From the NCBI RefSeq assembly GCF_020564625.1, contig NZ_JAJBZT010000010.1, positions 61,872 to 125,871 on the forward strand: a stretch of DNA of 64,000 nucleotides, written 5' to 3'. The notes under the pieces are model-generated. The model did not search any database, was not told the origin of the DNA, and saw only the letters and a list, made by a program, of their open reading frames with translations. Of the stretch, positions 26,070 through 35,465 are shown piece after piece; position 1 is the stretch's first letter; every line of letters begins with the position of its first letter. The stretch comes from Leeia speluncae. Lineage in GTDB: Bacteria > Pseudomonadota > Gammaproteobacteria > Burkholderiales > Leeiaceae. The translations under genes and the position numbers were made by a program.

Positions 26070-27092
26070 ATGGAGACATTGCCAAAGTTTTCGGTCAAGC
26101 GTATTTCTGCACAAGCAGGGGTAAGTAAAGCGACGGTCGATCGGGTGTTGCATGGGCGAGGGAATGTGCATTTCGAGACAGAGCGCAGAGTCCATCAGGC
26201 CATTGAAGAATTAGAAGCGCAAAGTCGGGTGAGTTTGGCCTCTGGCCGCACGTTTTACATTGATGTCATCATGCAAGCACCTAAGCGATTTTCTACGGCG
26301 GTAGAAAAAGCGATGGTCGAGCAAGTGGCTAGTCTTGCCCCTTTTCGTATTAGCCCACGCTTCTTCTTTCAAGAAGATATTTCTTCAGCGCAATTAGCCA
26401 AACAACTGCATAAATCTCTCTCGAATGGGGCCGCAGGTGTGATTGCCAAAGTCCCTGATGACGCGATGATGACAGGGTGTATCAATGAAATTGCGCTTGC
26501 AAATATCCCGGTTGTGACGCTAGTTACCGATGTACCAAAAAGCCAGCGTATTGCTTATGTCGGCATGGATAACCGTTCTGCCGGCGAAACAGCGGCGTAC
26601 TTAATGAATAGTTGGCTTCCAACGAAACAAGCAGCAAAAGTTGGGGTGATTTTAAGTAGCCAACGTTTTAGAGGGGAAGAGGAGCGCGAAATGGGGTTTC
26701 GTCATTGGTTAAGAGCCAGAGCACCCCAGCTGACGGTGATTGATATTAGCGGTGGGCTAGGGGTAGATGATAAAACCGCTTCGCTCGTTGCCAATGCTCT
26801 TCTTCTACATCCAGAACTCGTCGCTATTTATAGCGCGGGTGGTGGCAATCAAGGAGTGTTAGCCGGGTTTGAAACTGCAAAGCGTCAATTAGCGGTATTT
26901 ATTGGCCATGATATGGATGAGGCCAATCGTCAGCTGCTGCAACAAGAAAAGATTCACGCCATCATTGATCATGACTTACAAGCCGATGCGCGAGCGGCTT
27001 TTCAGCATATTTTGCAATTTCATAAAGTCATCCCGAAAACGAACATTCCGTTTTCCCGTGCGCAAGTGATTACGCCGTTTAATCTGTATTAA
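26070..27092 (+). CDS. LacI-family transcriptional regulator
   Basis: 340 residues. An N-terminal LacI helix-turn-helix (VKRISAQAGVSKATVDRVLHGRGNV) and hinge helix are followed by a periplasmic-binding-protein-like sensor domain (IDVIMQAPKRFSTAVEKAMVEQV...). The N-terminal extension of the sensor is of the kind that responds to sugars or polyols. AGAGG precedes the ATG. It likely controls the divergent dioxygenase gene. Confidence 0.88.
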   Translation: METLPKFSVKRISAQAGVSKATVDRVLHGRGNVHFETERRVHQAIEELEAQSRVSLASGRTFYIDVIMQAPKRFSTAVEKAMVEQVASLAPFRISPRFFFQEDISSAQLAKQLHKSLSNGAAGVIAKVPDDAMMTGCINEIALANIPVVTLVTDVPKSQRIAYVGMDNRSAGETAAYLMNSWLPTKQAAKVGVILSSQRFRGEEEREMGFRHWLRARAPQLTVIDISGGLGVDDKTASLVANALLLHPELVAIYSAGGGNQGVLAGFETAKRQLAVFIGHDMDEANRQLLQQEKIHAIIDHDLQADARAAFQHILQFHKVIPKTNIPFSRAQVITPFNLY

Positions 27093-27107
27093 TGCAAGGT
27101 AGACAGT

Positions 27108-29204
27108 TTACTTAGCCAGTGGCAAATTCAGTTTGTTTGCTTTTATCGCATCTAAGATAAATTGCTTTGCCTCTTCCGATGGGGCGGGTTTCCCTAACAG
27201 GTAACCTTGCAAAATATCGCAGTCATTTTCAACCAAGAAAGTTTGTTGCTCTACGGTTTCTACACCTTCAGCAACTACTTTTAAACCTAGGCTGTGGGCT
27301 AAATTAATAGCGGCAATACAGATGACTTCATCGTTTTGATCTTGCCCGATGTCATTCACAAAGGATTTATCAAGCTTCAGCGTGTGAACAGGCATCACTT
27401 TCAAATAAGAGAGAGATGAATAACCTGTACCAAAGTCATCAATCGCCAGTTGTACACCCATAATGCGTAAAGCGTTGAGCTGCCCAATGCACGCATTTGG
27501 GTCTCGCATCGCCACGGATTCGGTAATTTCTAATTCCAAATCATTCACCGATAATTCGTAACGCTGCATTACCGCATTCACTTCAGACAATAAGGTGGTA
27601 GAGCGAAGCTGATAGGCCGATAAGTTAATCGCAATCGGGATTGCGTAGTTGAAAGTTTTTTTCCATTCATACACTTGTTTACAGGCTTCTTCTAATACCC
27701 ATAATCCTATTTGGCTGATCATGCCATTTTCTTCGGCAATTGGAATAAAGCTGAGTGGTGGCACCATGCCAAGCGTTGGGTGGCGCCAGCGGATGAGCGC
27801 CTCGAAGCCAATTAGTGTTAAGTCTTTGGCCGAATATTTAGGTTGGAAGTAGAGTTGGTATTGCCCTAAATCTTGCGCACTACGCATCTCTTTTTCTAAA
27901 TGAAGCCGCTCTAAGGCCGCACGGTTCATTTCGCCGGAATAAAACTGGAAGTTATTCCGTCCGGAGCTTTTGGCATGGTACATTGCCGCATCCGCATTTC
28001 GCATGAGTTCGCTGGCTTCAATGCCATCGTCTGGGTACATCGTAATACCAATACTAGGAGACGAGTTCATCTCTGTGGTGCCATGGTAATAGGCATTCTG
28101 ACCTAGGCTGACTTGCAGTTTGGTTGCAACGGTCGTGACATCGGCAACAGACTCCACTCCATTTAACACGATGATAAATTCATCTCCCCCCCAGCGGCAG
28201 ACCAAATCACTTTCTCTTACATTTCGACGAATACGGTTGGCTACTTCTTTAAGTAATGCGTCGCCGGTTTCATGGCCAAAGGTATCGTTAATAATTTTAA
28301 AGCGATCCATATCGATAAACATAACCGCCATTTTGGTCTTTTGGCGTTTAGCAATTGAAATAGTTTGCTCTAGCCCATCCATTAGACTAAATCGGTTAAG
28401 AAGGCCGGTGAGGCTATCATGTTTGGCTAAACGGTTAATGTGCTCTTCGGCTTCTTTGCGCTCAGAAATATCGGTAAAGCTGGCAATATAAAAATCAATG
28501 TCGTTGTACGCATTTTTAACCACAGAAATGCTTAAGTATTTAGGGTAGACGCGCCCATTTTTATCGACATCCCATAATTCGCCTTGCCAAAAGCCATTGT
28601 CTTTTAGCTCTTGCCACATGCCAATGTAGACTTCTGGATGCGTCTTTCCCGCCGATAAAAACTTGGGGTCTTTCCCTTTGATCTCATCAATGGAGTAACC
28701 GGTTAGCTTAGTAAAAGCTTGGTTAATTTCGATCACACAATTGTTTTTATCGGTAATCATGATTGCTTCACCACTCGACTCAAATACCTGAGCGGCTAAT
28801 CGAAGTTGTGCTTCAGCACGTTTGCGTTCTAATAAATTGGAGACACGTACTTTCAGAACGGTGGTCGAAATGGGTTTGGTTAGATAATCATCCGCTCCTA
28901 GTTCTAGCCCGGTTAGTTGGGTTAGTTCGGTGGTGTCTGCACTCACAAAAATCACAGCAATCCCTCGTGTTTCTTGAGATTGTTGCAAGATCCGCATGAC
29001 ATCGATCCCGCTCATGCCTGGCATCATGACATCTAACAAGATTAGATCAGGTTTCTCTTGGGCGATCGACTTAAGCGCCGCATCCCCACTTGTTGCTGTT
29101 TTCAAACGGTAATGATCTTTTAAAGTAGAAACCAGCACATGCAAATTGGTCGGGACATCGTCTACCAATAAGATTAGTTCTTTATTTGTTGTTAGGTTTT
29201 TCAT
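27108..29204 (-). CDS. Response regulator with PAS, GGDEF and EAL domains
   Basis: 698 residues: receiver domain (LVDD, phosphorylatable Asp in ILLDVMMPG), PAS (about 125-245, ending DISERKEAEEHINRLAKHDSLTG), GGDEF with an intact GGDEF signature and an I-site RESD five residues before it, then EAL (FEALIRWRHP, ITESVAM, DDFGTGYSS). Both cyclic-di-GMP synthesis and degradation motifs look intact. It begins 4 bases after the upstream hybrid kinase, its likely phosphodonor. The ATG at 29204 is preferred over an upstream TTG. Confidence 0.92.
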   Translation of the reverse strand: MKNLTTNKELILLVDDVPTNLHVLVSTLKDHYRLKTATSGDAALKSIAQEKPDLILLDVMMPGMSGIDVMRILQQSQETRGIAVIFVSADTTELTQLTGLELGADDYLTKPISTTVLKVRVSNLLERKRAEAQLRLAAQVFESSGEAIMITDKNNCVIEINQAFTKLTGYSIDEIKGKDPKFLSAGKTHPEVYIGMWQELKDNGFWQGELWDVDKNGRVYPKYLSISVVKNAYNDIDFYIASFTDISERKEAEEHINRLAKHDSLTGLLNRFSLMDGLEQTISIAKRQKTKMAVMFIDMDRFKIINDTFGHETGDALLKEVANRIRRNVRESDLVCRWGGDEFIIVLNGVESVADVTTVATKLQVSLGQNAYYHGTTEMNSSPSIGITMYPDDGIEASELMRNADAAMYHAKSSGRNNFQFYSGEMNRAALERLHLEKEMRSAQDLGQYQLYFQPKYSAKDLTLIGFEALIRWRHPTLGMVPPLSFIPIAEENGMISQIGLWVLEEACKQVYEWKKTFNYAIPIAINLSAYQLRSTTLLSEVNAVMQRYELSVNDLELEITESVAMRDPNACIGQLNALRIMGVQLAIDDFGTGYSSLSYLKVMPVHTLKLDKSFVNDIGQDQNDEVICIAAINLAHSLGLKVVAEGVETVEQQTFLVENDCDILQGYLLGKPAPSEEAKQFILDAIKANKLNLPLAK

Positions 29205-29208
29205 GGAG

Positions 29209-32070
29209 TTAAACCTTTTCTCCAAGTTGCTGACAGATGGTTTCTAGGGTAGCTAATGCCTGTTCATGGTTAAATGCATCAATACAGTTTAGTAGCTCGT
29301 AGATTTCTACATTGTTTGGCAATGCTTTATGAATACTTAACAATACATTGTGAATTTCATCTGGAATGACCTCACCTTGCTCTAAATAATTCCTCAGCGC
29401 AGGGATTACCTCCTGCAAGGCAACGAAGGCATTATTATTATCTTCGCCAAACCCCGCCGGCGTCTCTTCCTCAATCGCTTTCACCATATTCAATTGAATC
29501 AAAATATCATTTAGCGTGCCGAGCAGTGCCGCCCTTTGTGCAAAGGTGGGTATCTGATTTTGTTTTAGCAGTTGTTCGATTGGTAAACAAACTTTTCTAT
29601 GGGTTGTAAAGCCTAAATTATCCAACACGCCTCTTAGGGTGTGTAAGGCCATCGCTGCTTCGTGGAGTTTTTGATCGTTGAGTAAGTCCTCAATTTGCGA
29701 TGAGAAATTGCTGTATTGTTCGACCGTGTTATGGACCAACTTTTGGGATAGCGCCATATCATTGCCAAGTTTGTCTGCTAAAACGTTAATCGCCCAGATG
29801 GATTCTGTATGGGGCGTCTCGTTGTCTGATAATTCAGATTGGCCAATGAGTACCCGACTAAAGCATTTTCTTATTTCTGCAATTTCAATCGGTTTTGCAA
29901 TAAAGTCGACCATGCCTGCCTCTAGGCATAAACGTTTATCTTCATCAAATACCGCGGCAGACATAGCAACAATTGGGGGGCAGGCTGCACCTAGTTCAGT
30001 GCGGATCTTTTTCGTTGCAAGAAAACCATCCATTACTGGCATATGTAAATCCATCAGGATGATGTCAAATTTTGTTTCAGACGCTTTTTTGGCTGCAATC
30101 CATCCATTTTCCGCAACGCTAACTTTAACCCCTAGTTTGTGAAGGAAAGATACTGCAATTTCTTGATTTATCTCTTGATCTTCGGCGAGCAACACGCGGT
30201 ATCCCGTAAAGGATTGACTATCGGTAGATTGAGAGTTACTTGCTTCATAAACAATCGCTAAAGGTTGTTCTTGTTCTACTGCATTACTTAAATAAGGTTT
30301 GGCTTTGATGGTGAAGGTAAAGGTAGCACCTTCACTTGGCATGGCGGTAACGGCAATATCCCCACCCATAAGTTGTACGAGTTGCTGGCAAATGGCCAAG
30401 CCAAGACCGGTACCGCCATATTTTCTGGTGACAGAGGTATCTGCTTGTACAAATGGTTTAAATAGTTGGTCAGCTTGCGCTTTAGATAAGCCTATTCCAG
30501 TATCTTTTACAGCAAAGCGAATGATTAAATCATTTGCGTCTTTCCTTTGTACACTAGCTTGAATCCAGATGCCGCCTCTCTCTGTAAATTTAATTGCATT
30601 ACCGATTAAATTATTAATCACTTGAGAAATACGTAAACTATCGCCAAGTACAATGCTCGGCATTTTTGGGTCTACCTGAACTTCTAAATTGAGCGATTTT
30701 TTTTCAAGCTCGGTAGTGAATAGATCGACAGATTGCTGAATAATATTGCGAATGCTAATTGGGGCTTGTTCAATTTCTAAACGGCCCGCTTCAATTTTTG
30801 AATAGTCTAGAATGTCATTCAGGATGCGGAGTAGGGCGCGCGACGAGGTGGCCGCTTTCTGTAGGTAATTTTCTTGTTTGGGCGTAAGGTCGCTATCTAG
30901 TACGAGTTGTGTCATTCCGATAATGGCATTCATCGGGGTACGGATTTCATGGCTCATGTTCGCCAAAAACTCTGATTTAGCCTGGTTGGCTCTCTCGGCT
31001 TCTAGTTTTGCTTGCTTAAGCTCTTCTTCCGCCTCTTTTGCTTTAGTAATATCGCGTGCAATTTTAGAGGCACCAATTACTTTGCCTAGCTCGTTTTTAA
31101 TCGGTGAGATGGTGACCGAAATGGTGAGAGGGGTGCCATCTTTACGAAGGCGAATAGTTTCAAAGTGTTCAATCCGGTCACCATTTCGAATTTTGGTCAT
31201 GATTTCTTTTTCCTCGCATTTCCTATCTTCAGGAAAAAGAATCAAAATCGAATGGCCAATCATTTCACTGGCAGAGTATCCAAAGATACGTTCTGCACCT
31301 GGGTTCCAACTTGTAACAATGCCATCTAACGTTTTCGCGATAATTGCATCATCAGACGCATTGACAATGGCCGCTGTTTGTCGTGCGCCCATATTATTTC
31401 TGATCTGGAGCGTTAACATCAGCACAATATAAATGGCACCAATCGAGAAAATAATCGTGATATTTTCGATGGTACTGGTGAGTTCTACCGCTTTCTGTGA
31501 AGAAGCTTTCCCCAGTTGAGCGTTGTAAACAATATGTTGCTCAATGACATCTTGTGTATGAATCGCAAATGGGGTGGACTCGTACATTAACAGCGCAGCT
31601 TCATTGCTATAGCCTTCTTTAGATAAAGTCACTACGTTATCTAAGGTTTGAAGGGTTTTTAGCAGTAGTTGATGGACTTCTTCATGTCTTCTTTTATCTT
31701 CTGCATCACTAATTAATGGGTCATATTCTTTAAGAGAGTCAAGTAAGTCCTTTTTTGCGGTGACAATGGTTTTCTCGATTCTAGGCGATTCTTCAGGGTC
31801 TGTATTCACTAGGTATCGGTAAACACGAATCCGCAATTTCATAAACTGCAAAATGGTGTTGTTTAAGACTTGTAGGCTGGGAACGGTATTTTTATTGGCG
31901 ACATTGGTTAACTGATATACCTTATCCATATAGACAAGGTTAACAATCGCAACTGAAGCGAGGGTGATCGTCACCGTTACTAGCAAAATCACTAGTCGTT
32001 TAGATACATCTAGTGTGTTTCCTAGTGTCACTAACGTCTTTATTCGAATAAAGAAATCGCCAAATTTCAT
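29209..32070 (-). CDS. Hybrid sensor histidine kinase with receiver and HPt-like domain
   Basis: 953 residues. A transmembrane helix (about 26-48), a periplasmic four-helix-bundle sensor, a second helix near 205-225, then a PAS domain, HisKA with NMSHEIRTPMNAIIGM, HATPase (NLIGNAIKFTERG, DTGIGLS, GGTGLGLAI), a receiver (LLAEDQEINQ, IILMDLHMPVMDG) and a C-terminal HPt-like helix bundle with ALHTLRGVLDNLG. This is an unorthodox phosphorelay kinase. It is operonic with the REC-PAS-GGDEF-EAL gene, so it likely sets cyclic-di-GMP levels. Confidence 0.92.
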   Translation of the reverse strand: MKFGDFFIRIKTLVTLGNTLDVSKRLVILLVTVTITLASVAIVNLVYMDKVYQLTNVANKNTVPSLQVLNNTILQFMKLRIRVYRYLVNTDPEESPRIEKTIVTAKKDLLDSLKEYDPLISDAEDKRRHEEVHQLLLKTLQTLDNVVTLSKEGYSNEAALLMYESTPFAIHTQDVIEQHIVYNAQLGKASSQKAVELTSTIENITIIFSIGAIYIVLMLTLQIRNNMGARQTAAIVNASDDAIIAKTLDGIVTSWNPGAERIFGYSASEMIGHSILILFPEDRKCEEKEIMTKIRNGDRIEHFETIRLRKDGTPLTISVTISPIKNELGKVIGASKIARDITKAKEAEEELKQAKLEAERANQAKSEFLANMSHEIRTPMNAIIGMTQLVLDSDLTPKQENYLQKAATSSRALLRILNDILDYSKIEAGRLEIEQAPISIRNIIQQSVDLFTTELEKKSLNLEVQVDPKMPSIVLGDSLRISQVINNLIGNAIKFTERGGIWIQASVQRKDANDLIIRFAVKDTGIGLSKAQADQLFKPFVQADTSVTRKYGGTGLGLAICQQLVQLMGGDIAVTAMPSEGATFTFTIKAKPYLSNAVEQEQPLAIVYEASNSQSTDSQSFTGYRVLLAEDQEINQEIAVSFLHKLGVKVSVAENGWIAAKKASETKFDIILMDLHMPVMDGFLATKKIRTELGAACPPIVAMSAAVFDEDKRLCLEAGMVDFIAKPIEIAEIRKCFSRVLIGQSELSDNETPHTESIWAINVLADKLGNDMALSQKLVHNTVEQYSNFSSQIEDLLNDQKLHEAAMALHTLRGVLDNLGFTTHRKVCLPIEQLLKQNQIPTFAQRAALLGTLNDILIQLNMVKAIEEETPAGFGEDNNNAFVALQEVIPALRNYLEQGEVIPDEIHNVLLSIHKALPNNVEIYELLNCIDAFNHEQALATLETICQQLGEKV

Positions 32071-32197
32071 TGAAACTGCTGCCTAAGGAAGATGGTCTCA
32101 TTTCATCTTAGGCAGCAATTTGAAATTCGGATAGGAAACAACAACAGGAGGATGGTGATAACAGCAGAAAACTATCAATAAGATCGATGTTTTGAGT

Positions 32198-32527
32198 TTA
32201 TCTAATGATTTGCTTCTGAAGGCGTAAGGCTAATGACCCAACTCCTCCGCCATTTACTACCTGCTGGTAGCCTTGTGACATGAGCTGTTGCCTTGCTAAG
32301 GAGGATCGCATGCCAGATTGGCAATATAAAACTAACGGTTCGTCTATCTTGTCACATACCTTTTTAATTTGGCTAGCAATCGAATCTAGTGGCAAGTTAA
32401 TAGCCCCTTCTATGTGGCCATTAGCAAATTCACCTGCAGATCTCACATCAATGAGACGCGCATTAGCAGGGATTTCTACCGGTTGTGGTGTGAGCATGTG
32501 AATCACCTTTTTTAGCCATTGCAACAT
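32198..32527 (-). CDS. Rhodanese-like sulfurtransferase
   Basis: 109 residues with one rhodanese domain: DVRSAGEFANGHIEGAINLPL and the active-site loop YCQSGMRS containing the persulfide-forming Cys. A short hydrophobic N-terminus precedes it. Third gene of a rhodanese-AhpD-rhodanese operon. Confidence 0.88.
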   Translation of the reverse strand: MLQWLKKVIHMLTPQPVEIPANARLIDVRSAGEFANGHIEGAINLPLDSIASQIKKVCDKIDEPLVLYCQSGMRSSLARQQLMSQGYQQVVNGGGVGSLALRLQKQIIR

Positions 32528-32547
32528 GGTTAGTCTCTTTTTAGATA

Positions 32548-32886
32548 TTACTGATTGAATTCATCAAACGCTTCTAATGCTTCTGCCGCGGTCATCAAAG
32601 ATGGACCACCACCCATATAGATAGCTACTTGTAGCATTTCCATAAATTCATCTCGCGTAACGCCTAATTTCACACAGGCTTTAGCATGAAAAGCCAAACA
32701 GCCTTGGCAACGGCTGGCAATCCCAATCGCCATGGCCATTAGTTCTTTGCTTTTTGCGGAGAGTGCGCCATCTTTATTCACCGCATTACTCATTTGATAA
32801 AAGCCCTGCATCGTTTCTGGTGCGGCAGCGCGAATATCTTTTACTTTATTGGTGATTTTGTTTGCTACTTCTTGAAAATGTCCCAT
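32548..32886 (-). CDS. Carboxymuconolactone decarboxylase/AhpD-like protein
   Basis: 112 residues, all helical, with the redox pair in SRCQGCLAFHAKAC (CxxC and a downstream His), the alkylhydroperoxidase AhpD-type active site. It likely acts as a thiol-disulfide or peroxidase protein. The ATG at 32886 has GAGGTG ahead and gives the family length; the frame is open 8 codons further up. Lies between two rhodanese genes. Confidence 0.88.
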   Translation of the reverse strand: MGHFQEVANKITNKVKDIRAAAPETMQGFYQMSNAVNKDGALSAKSKELMAMAIGIASRCQGCLAFHAKACVKLGVTRDEFMEMLQVAIYMGGGPSLMTAAEALEAFDEFNQ

Positions 32887-32902
32887 GTTGCACCTCGATG
32901 CT

Positions 32903-33286
32903 TTATTCAAACGCTAATGGTTTTGGCGTTTCTGTTGGCAAAGCCGCTGCTTGCCAAGCTTCCCAACCACCTGATATCGAAATCACATGTTGATAACCCA
33001 TTTCTAACATTGTTTTCGTTGCTAATGCAGCTCGCCCGCCTGTTTTGCAGTACAGCAAGAAGGCTTGCTCTCTGTTATCTAAAATAGGGGCTGAAGCTAA
33101 CTTAAACTCTAATAATCCACGTGGGATATGTAATGCACTGGGAAGGTGCCCTTGCATATATTCATCTGGTTCTCTGACATCTATCACAATCGGCTTAGAT
33201 TGATTCATTAGCTGATTGGCAAAGGTCGGGCTGCATTCTTCAATACAGGCTTTTGCTGCTAAAACGAGATCATGTGCGGTTTTCAT
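32903..33286 (-). CDS. Rhodanese-like sulfurtransferase
   Basis: 127 residues. The rhodanese domain has DVREPDEYMQGHLPSALHIPRG and the active-site loop YCKTGGRAALAT. An N-terminal helix of about 20 residues precedes it. First gene of the operon, with a 14-base inverted repeat about 90 bases upstream. Confidence 0.9.
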   Translation of the reverse strand: MKTAHDLVLAAKACIEECSPTFANQLMNQSKPIVIDVREPDEYMQGHLPSALHIPRGLLEFKLASAPILDNREQAFLLYCKTGGRAALATKTMLEMGYQHVISISGGWEAWQAAALPTETPKPLAFE

Positions 33287-33374
33287 TCTCTACTCTTTGT
33301 ATTCGCTGATGGTGAGTGGCTAGATTGTCGAAATGTGGCTAAGCACAATCATGTTTTATCAATCGTTGTTTATT

Positions 33375-33406
33375 TAAAATAACTATATAACCATATAGTT
33401 ATTTTA
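33375..33406. promoter_or_regulatory. Long perfect palindrome upstream of the rhodanese operon
   Basis: Arms of 14 bases (33375-33388 and 33393-33406) are perfect complements around AACC; the inner part is AACTATAT/ATATAGTT. The TA-rich dyad resembles operators of ArsR-type sulfide/persulfide sensors (BigR/SqrR), which regulate rhodanese genes. No such regulator is encoded nearby. Confidence 0.6.
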
Positions 33407-33478
33407 TGCAAGTATTTTTTTGAAGGTTTTCAGATACGATTTGATAGATGGGGACTTTTGGAACGTGTAGAAAGAGAA

Positions 33479-33511
33479 ATCCGCTTGCGGATACTGATAC
33501 CACAAGCGGAT
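33479..33511 (-). terminator. Intrinsic terminator of the zinc operon
   Basis: ATCCGCTTG (33479-33487) and CAAGCGGAT (33503-33511) form a perfect 9-base stem. Read leftward it is followed by TTTCTCTTTC. It lies about 40 bases after the DUF3299 gene. Confidence 0.75.
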
Positions 33512-33553
33512 GGATAGCATTGTTATGTTAGTGATTAGAGAATTGCTTGGAAT

Positions 33554-34192
33554 TTACATCCCTTTATACGCCTCTACTTTTACTGCCTGGATTTGGTAAG
33601 CAGATGGACTCATCCCCATATTGCTATCTAACGATTCATTACTTGCTCTAATGGTCGCTAAGGTGCCGCTCACCCACACGGCATCCATTACTTTTAGCCC
33701 CTTTTGTGGTTTAGCTAAAAGAACGTGGATGATTTGATTCGCTGGTGGTGGTGGCGAGTGGATACAAGCCCCAAAATAGGGGACCAGCAAGAACTCTTTA
33801 ATCGCGCCTTTGGTGGCTTCTAGTGGTACTACAAAACCAGGGATTCGCCCGGTTTTTCCATTCATTGTAGGGTTGGTTGGTGCGTTATCCCATTCGCTTC
33901 GCATTTTATTTAGTAGGGCAGTGGCCTTTGGGTCACCATCGTCTAGTTTATTTAAATCTACCCCTTTGAATGCTTTGCTTGGGTCCCAAGATTTTGGGAT
34001 GAGATCTTCCCAGTTAATTAACGGATAGCTGGTGGATGTTGGCTTGTCTGTTTTTTGTTTAACGACTTTGTCACCGAGTTGGTAATTTGCCGCCGCTTTG
34101 GTTTCCGCTAATAAAGGAAGGCTGAGGATAGTGATTGCCAAGCCTGCAAGGGATTTGACCAATGGCTGTTTTAATCTTTGTTTGAACGTCAT
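33554..34192 (-). CDS. DUF3299 periplasmic protein of the zinc-uptake operon (ZrgD/E-like)
   Basis: 212 residues with a signal peptide (KSLAGLAITILSLPLLAETKA), then INWEDLIPKSWDP and the DUF3299 core GRIPGFVVPLE...KEFLLVPYFGACIHSPPPPANQIIHV. The Cys/His in CIHSPPPPANQ may bind metal. Such proteins accompany the MacB-like ABC genes of Vibrio zrg-type zinc systems; the precise role is not established. Confidence 0.8.
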   Translation of the reverse strand: MTFKQRLKQPLVKSLAGLAITILSLPLLAETKAAANYQLGDKVVKQKTDKPTSTSYPLINWEDLIPKSWDPSKAFKGVDLNKLDDGDPKATALLNKMRSEWDNAPTNPTMNGKTGRIPGFVVPLEATKGAIKEFLLVPYFGACIHSPPPPANQIIHVLLAKPQKGLKVMDAVWVSGTLATIRASNESLDSNMGMSPSAYQIQAVKVEAYKGM

Positions 34193-34208
34193 CTATAACA
34201 TTCCAAAT

Positions 34209-35465
34209 TTAACTAGTTAAGGTGCCAGCTAGTGAAAGGCGATAGGCACGAATAGCGGGAATAAATCCTGCAATGAAAGTGGCTAGCAATAAGTACGCTA
34301 ACTGCGTTAGATCATTTAACGTGAAAGTGCTGAGCGATAAATCTAAACCAAAGTTAGTTAAAATCCATGGTGATAACCATTGAGTAAATATGAGTAATAG
34401 TCCTGTCCCACCGATTAAGCCAAGCGCCATTAATACCGTCATTTCTAGCAAAATCATGAGTAGCAGCTGATAGGGTTTCGCACCCACTGCACGTAAAATG
34501 GCAAACTCTTTTTTGCGTTCGTTTAAGTTAGCCAGCAGTAACGTCACCAAGCCTGCGAGGGAAACCGCAAACACTAAACCAGATAATAGGCGGAGCGATT
34601 TCTCTACAAACCCCAGCATTTGCCATAGCTGATCGATGACTACGCCTGGGATTATCGCCTGAAGCGGATCCTTTTGATATTGGTCGATTTGCCTTTGCAG
34701 CCTAAAGACATCTATCCGGTTATTTAGCCCTACTAGGGTGGCGGTAATCGACTTTGGTGTTAGATCAAACTTGCCTACTAAGTTGGCTGGAATATGAAAC
34801 CCTTTGATTGGAACGCCGGCTTGCCAATCTAAATGAATCGCCTCCATGGCTGCTAAGCCGATATGTAAGGTACGGTCTACCGCAGTTCCGGTTGGTGCTA
34901 AAACGCCTACAACATGAAATGGTTTATCTTGATGAGCAATCAGGTTAACCCCACTACCACTGCCATGGCTTAATACGATTGACTGACCAACACGGTAATT
35001 TAATTCGTTGGCGACACTAGATCCGATCACCACATCGTACAAACCTGCTAGCCATTTACCTTGTTGAATATGTAATGGTTGATGATCCCCATATTGGTAA
35101 TGTGCGATGTAGTTGTTGTTTGTCGCTAAGACTGGATAACCGTGATGAGAATCCCCTAGTGAAATAGGAATAGTCCAGGCAACGGCTGGATGATGGCTGA
35201 GTTTTTCGTAACTATCCCAAGCCATATTTTGCGTCGCATCTCCAATGCGAAACACAGAATACAGTAGGAGTTGGGTGGCGCTTCCTCTTGCCCCTACGAT
35301 TAAATCGGTACCAGAGAGGCTATTCTCGAAGCTAGACGCTGCACTTTCCCGAATTTTTTCTACACCGAGCACCAAGAAAACACTCAACATCACAGAGAGT
35401 AAGGTAAGGATCAGTGTATAGCGGCGGTAGAGGGCACTTTGCCATGCTAGTTTAAAGAGATGCAT
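34209..35465 (-). CDS. ABC transporter permease, FtsX/MacB-type
   Basis: 418 residues. One N-terminal membrane helix (YTLILTLLSVMLSVFLVLGV), a large periplasmic domain (GTDLIVGARGSATQLLLYSVFRIGD...), then three C-terminal helices with the conserved ERKKEFAILRAVGAKPYQLL coupling helix. It overlaps the ATPase gene by 14 bases. With it, the protein forms a mechanotransmission-type ABC unit, in this context zinc-related. Confidence 0.9.
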   Translation of the reverse strand: MHLFKLAWQSALYRRYTLILTLLSVMLSVFLVLGVEKIRESAASSFENSLSGTDLIVGARGSATQLLLYSVFRIGDATQNMAWDSYEKLSHHPAVAWTIPISLGDSHHGYPVLATNNNYIAHYQYGDHQPLHIQQGKWLAGLYDVVIGSSVANELNYRVGQSIVLSHGSGSGVNLIAHQDKPFHVVGVLAPTGTAVDRTLHIGLAAMEAIHLDWQAGVPIKGFHIPANLVGKFDLTPKSITATLVGLNNRIDVFRLQRQIDQYQKDPLQAIIPGVVIDQLWQMLGFVEKSLRLLSGLVFAVSLAGLVTLLLANLNERKKEFAILRAVGAKPYQLLLMILLEMTVLMALGLIGGTGLLLIFTQWLSPWILTNFGLDLSLSTFTLNDLTQLAYLLLATFIAGFIPAIRAYRLSLAGTLTS

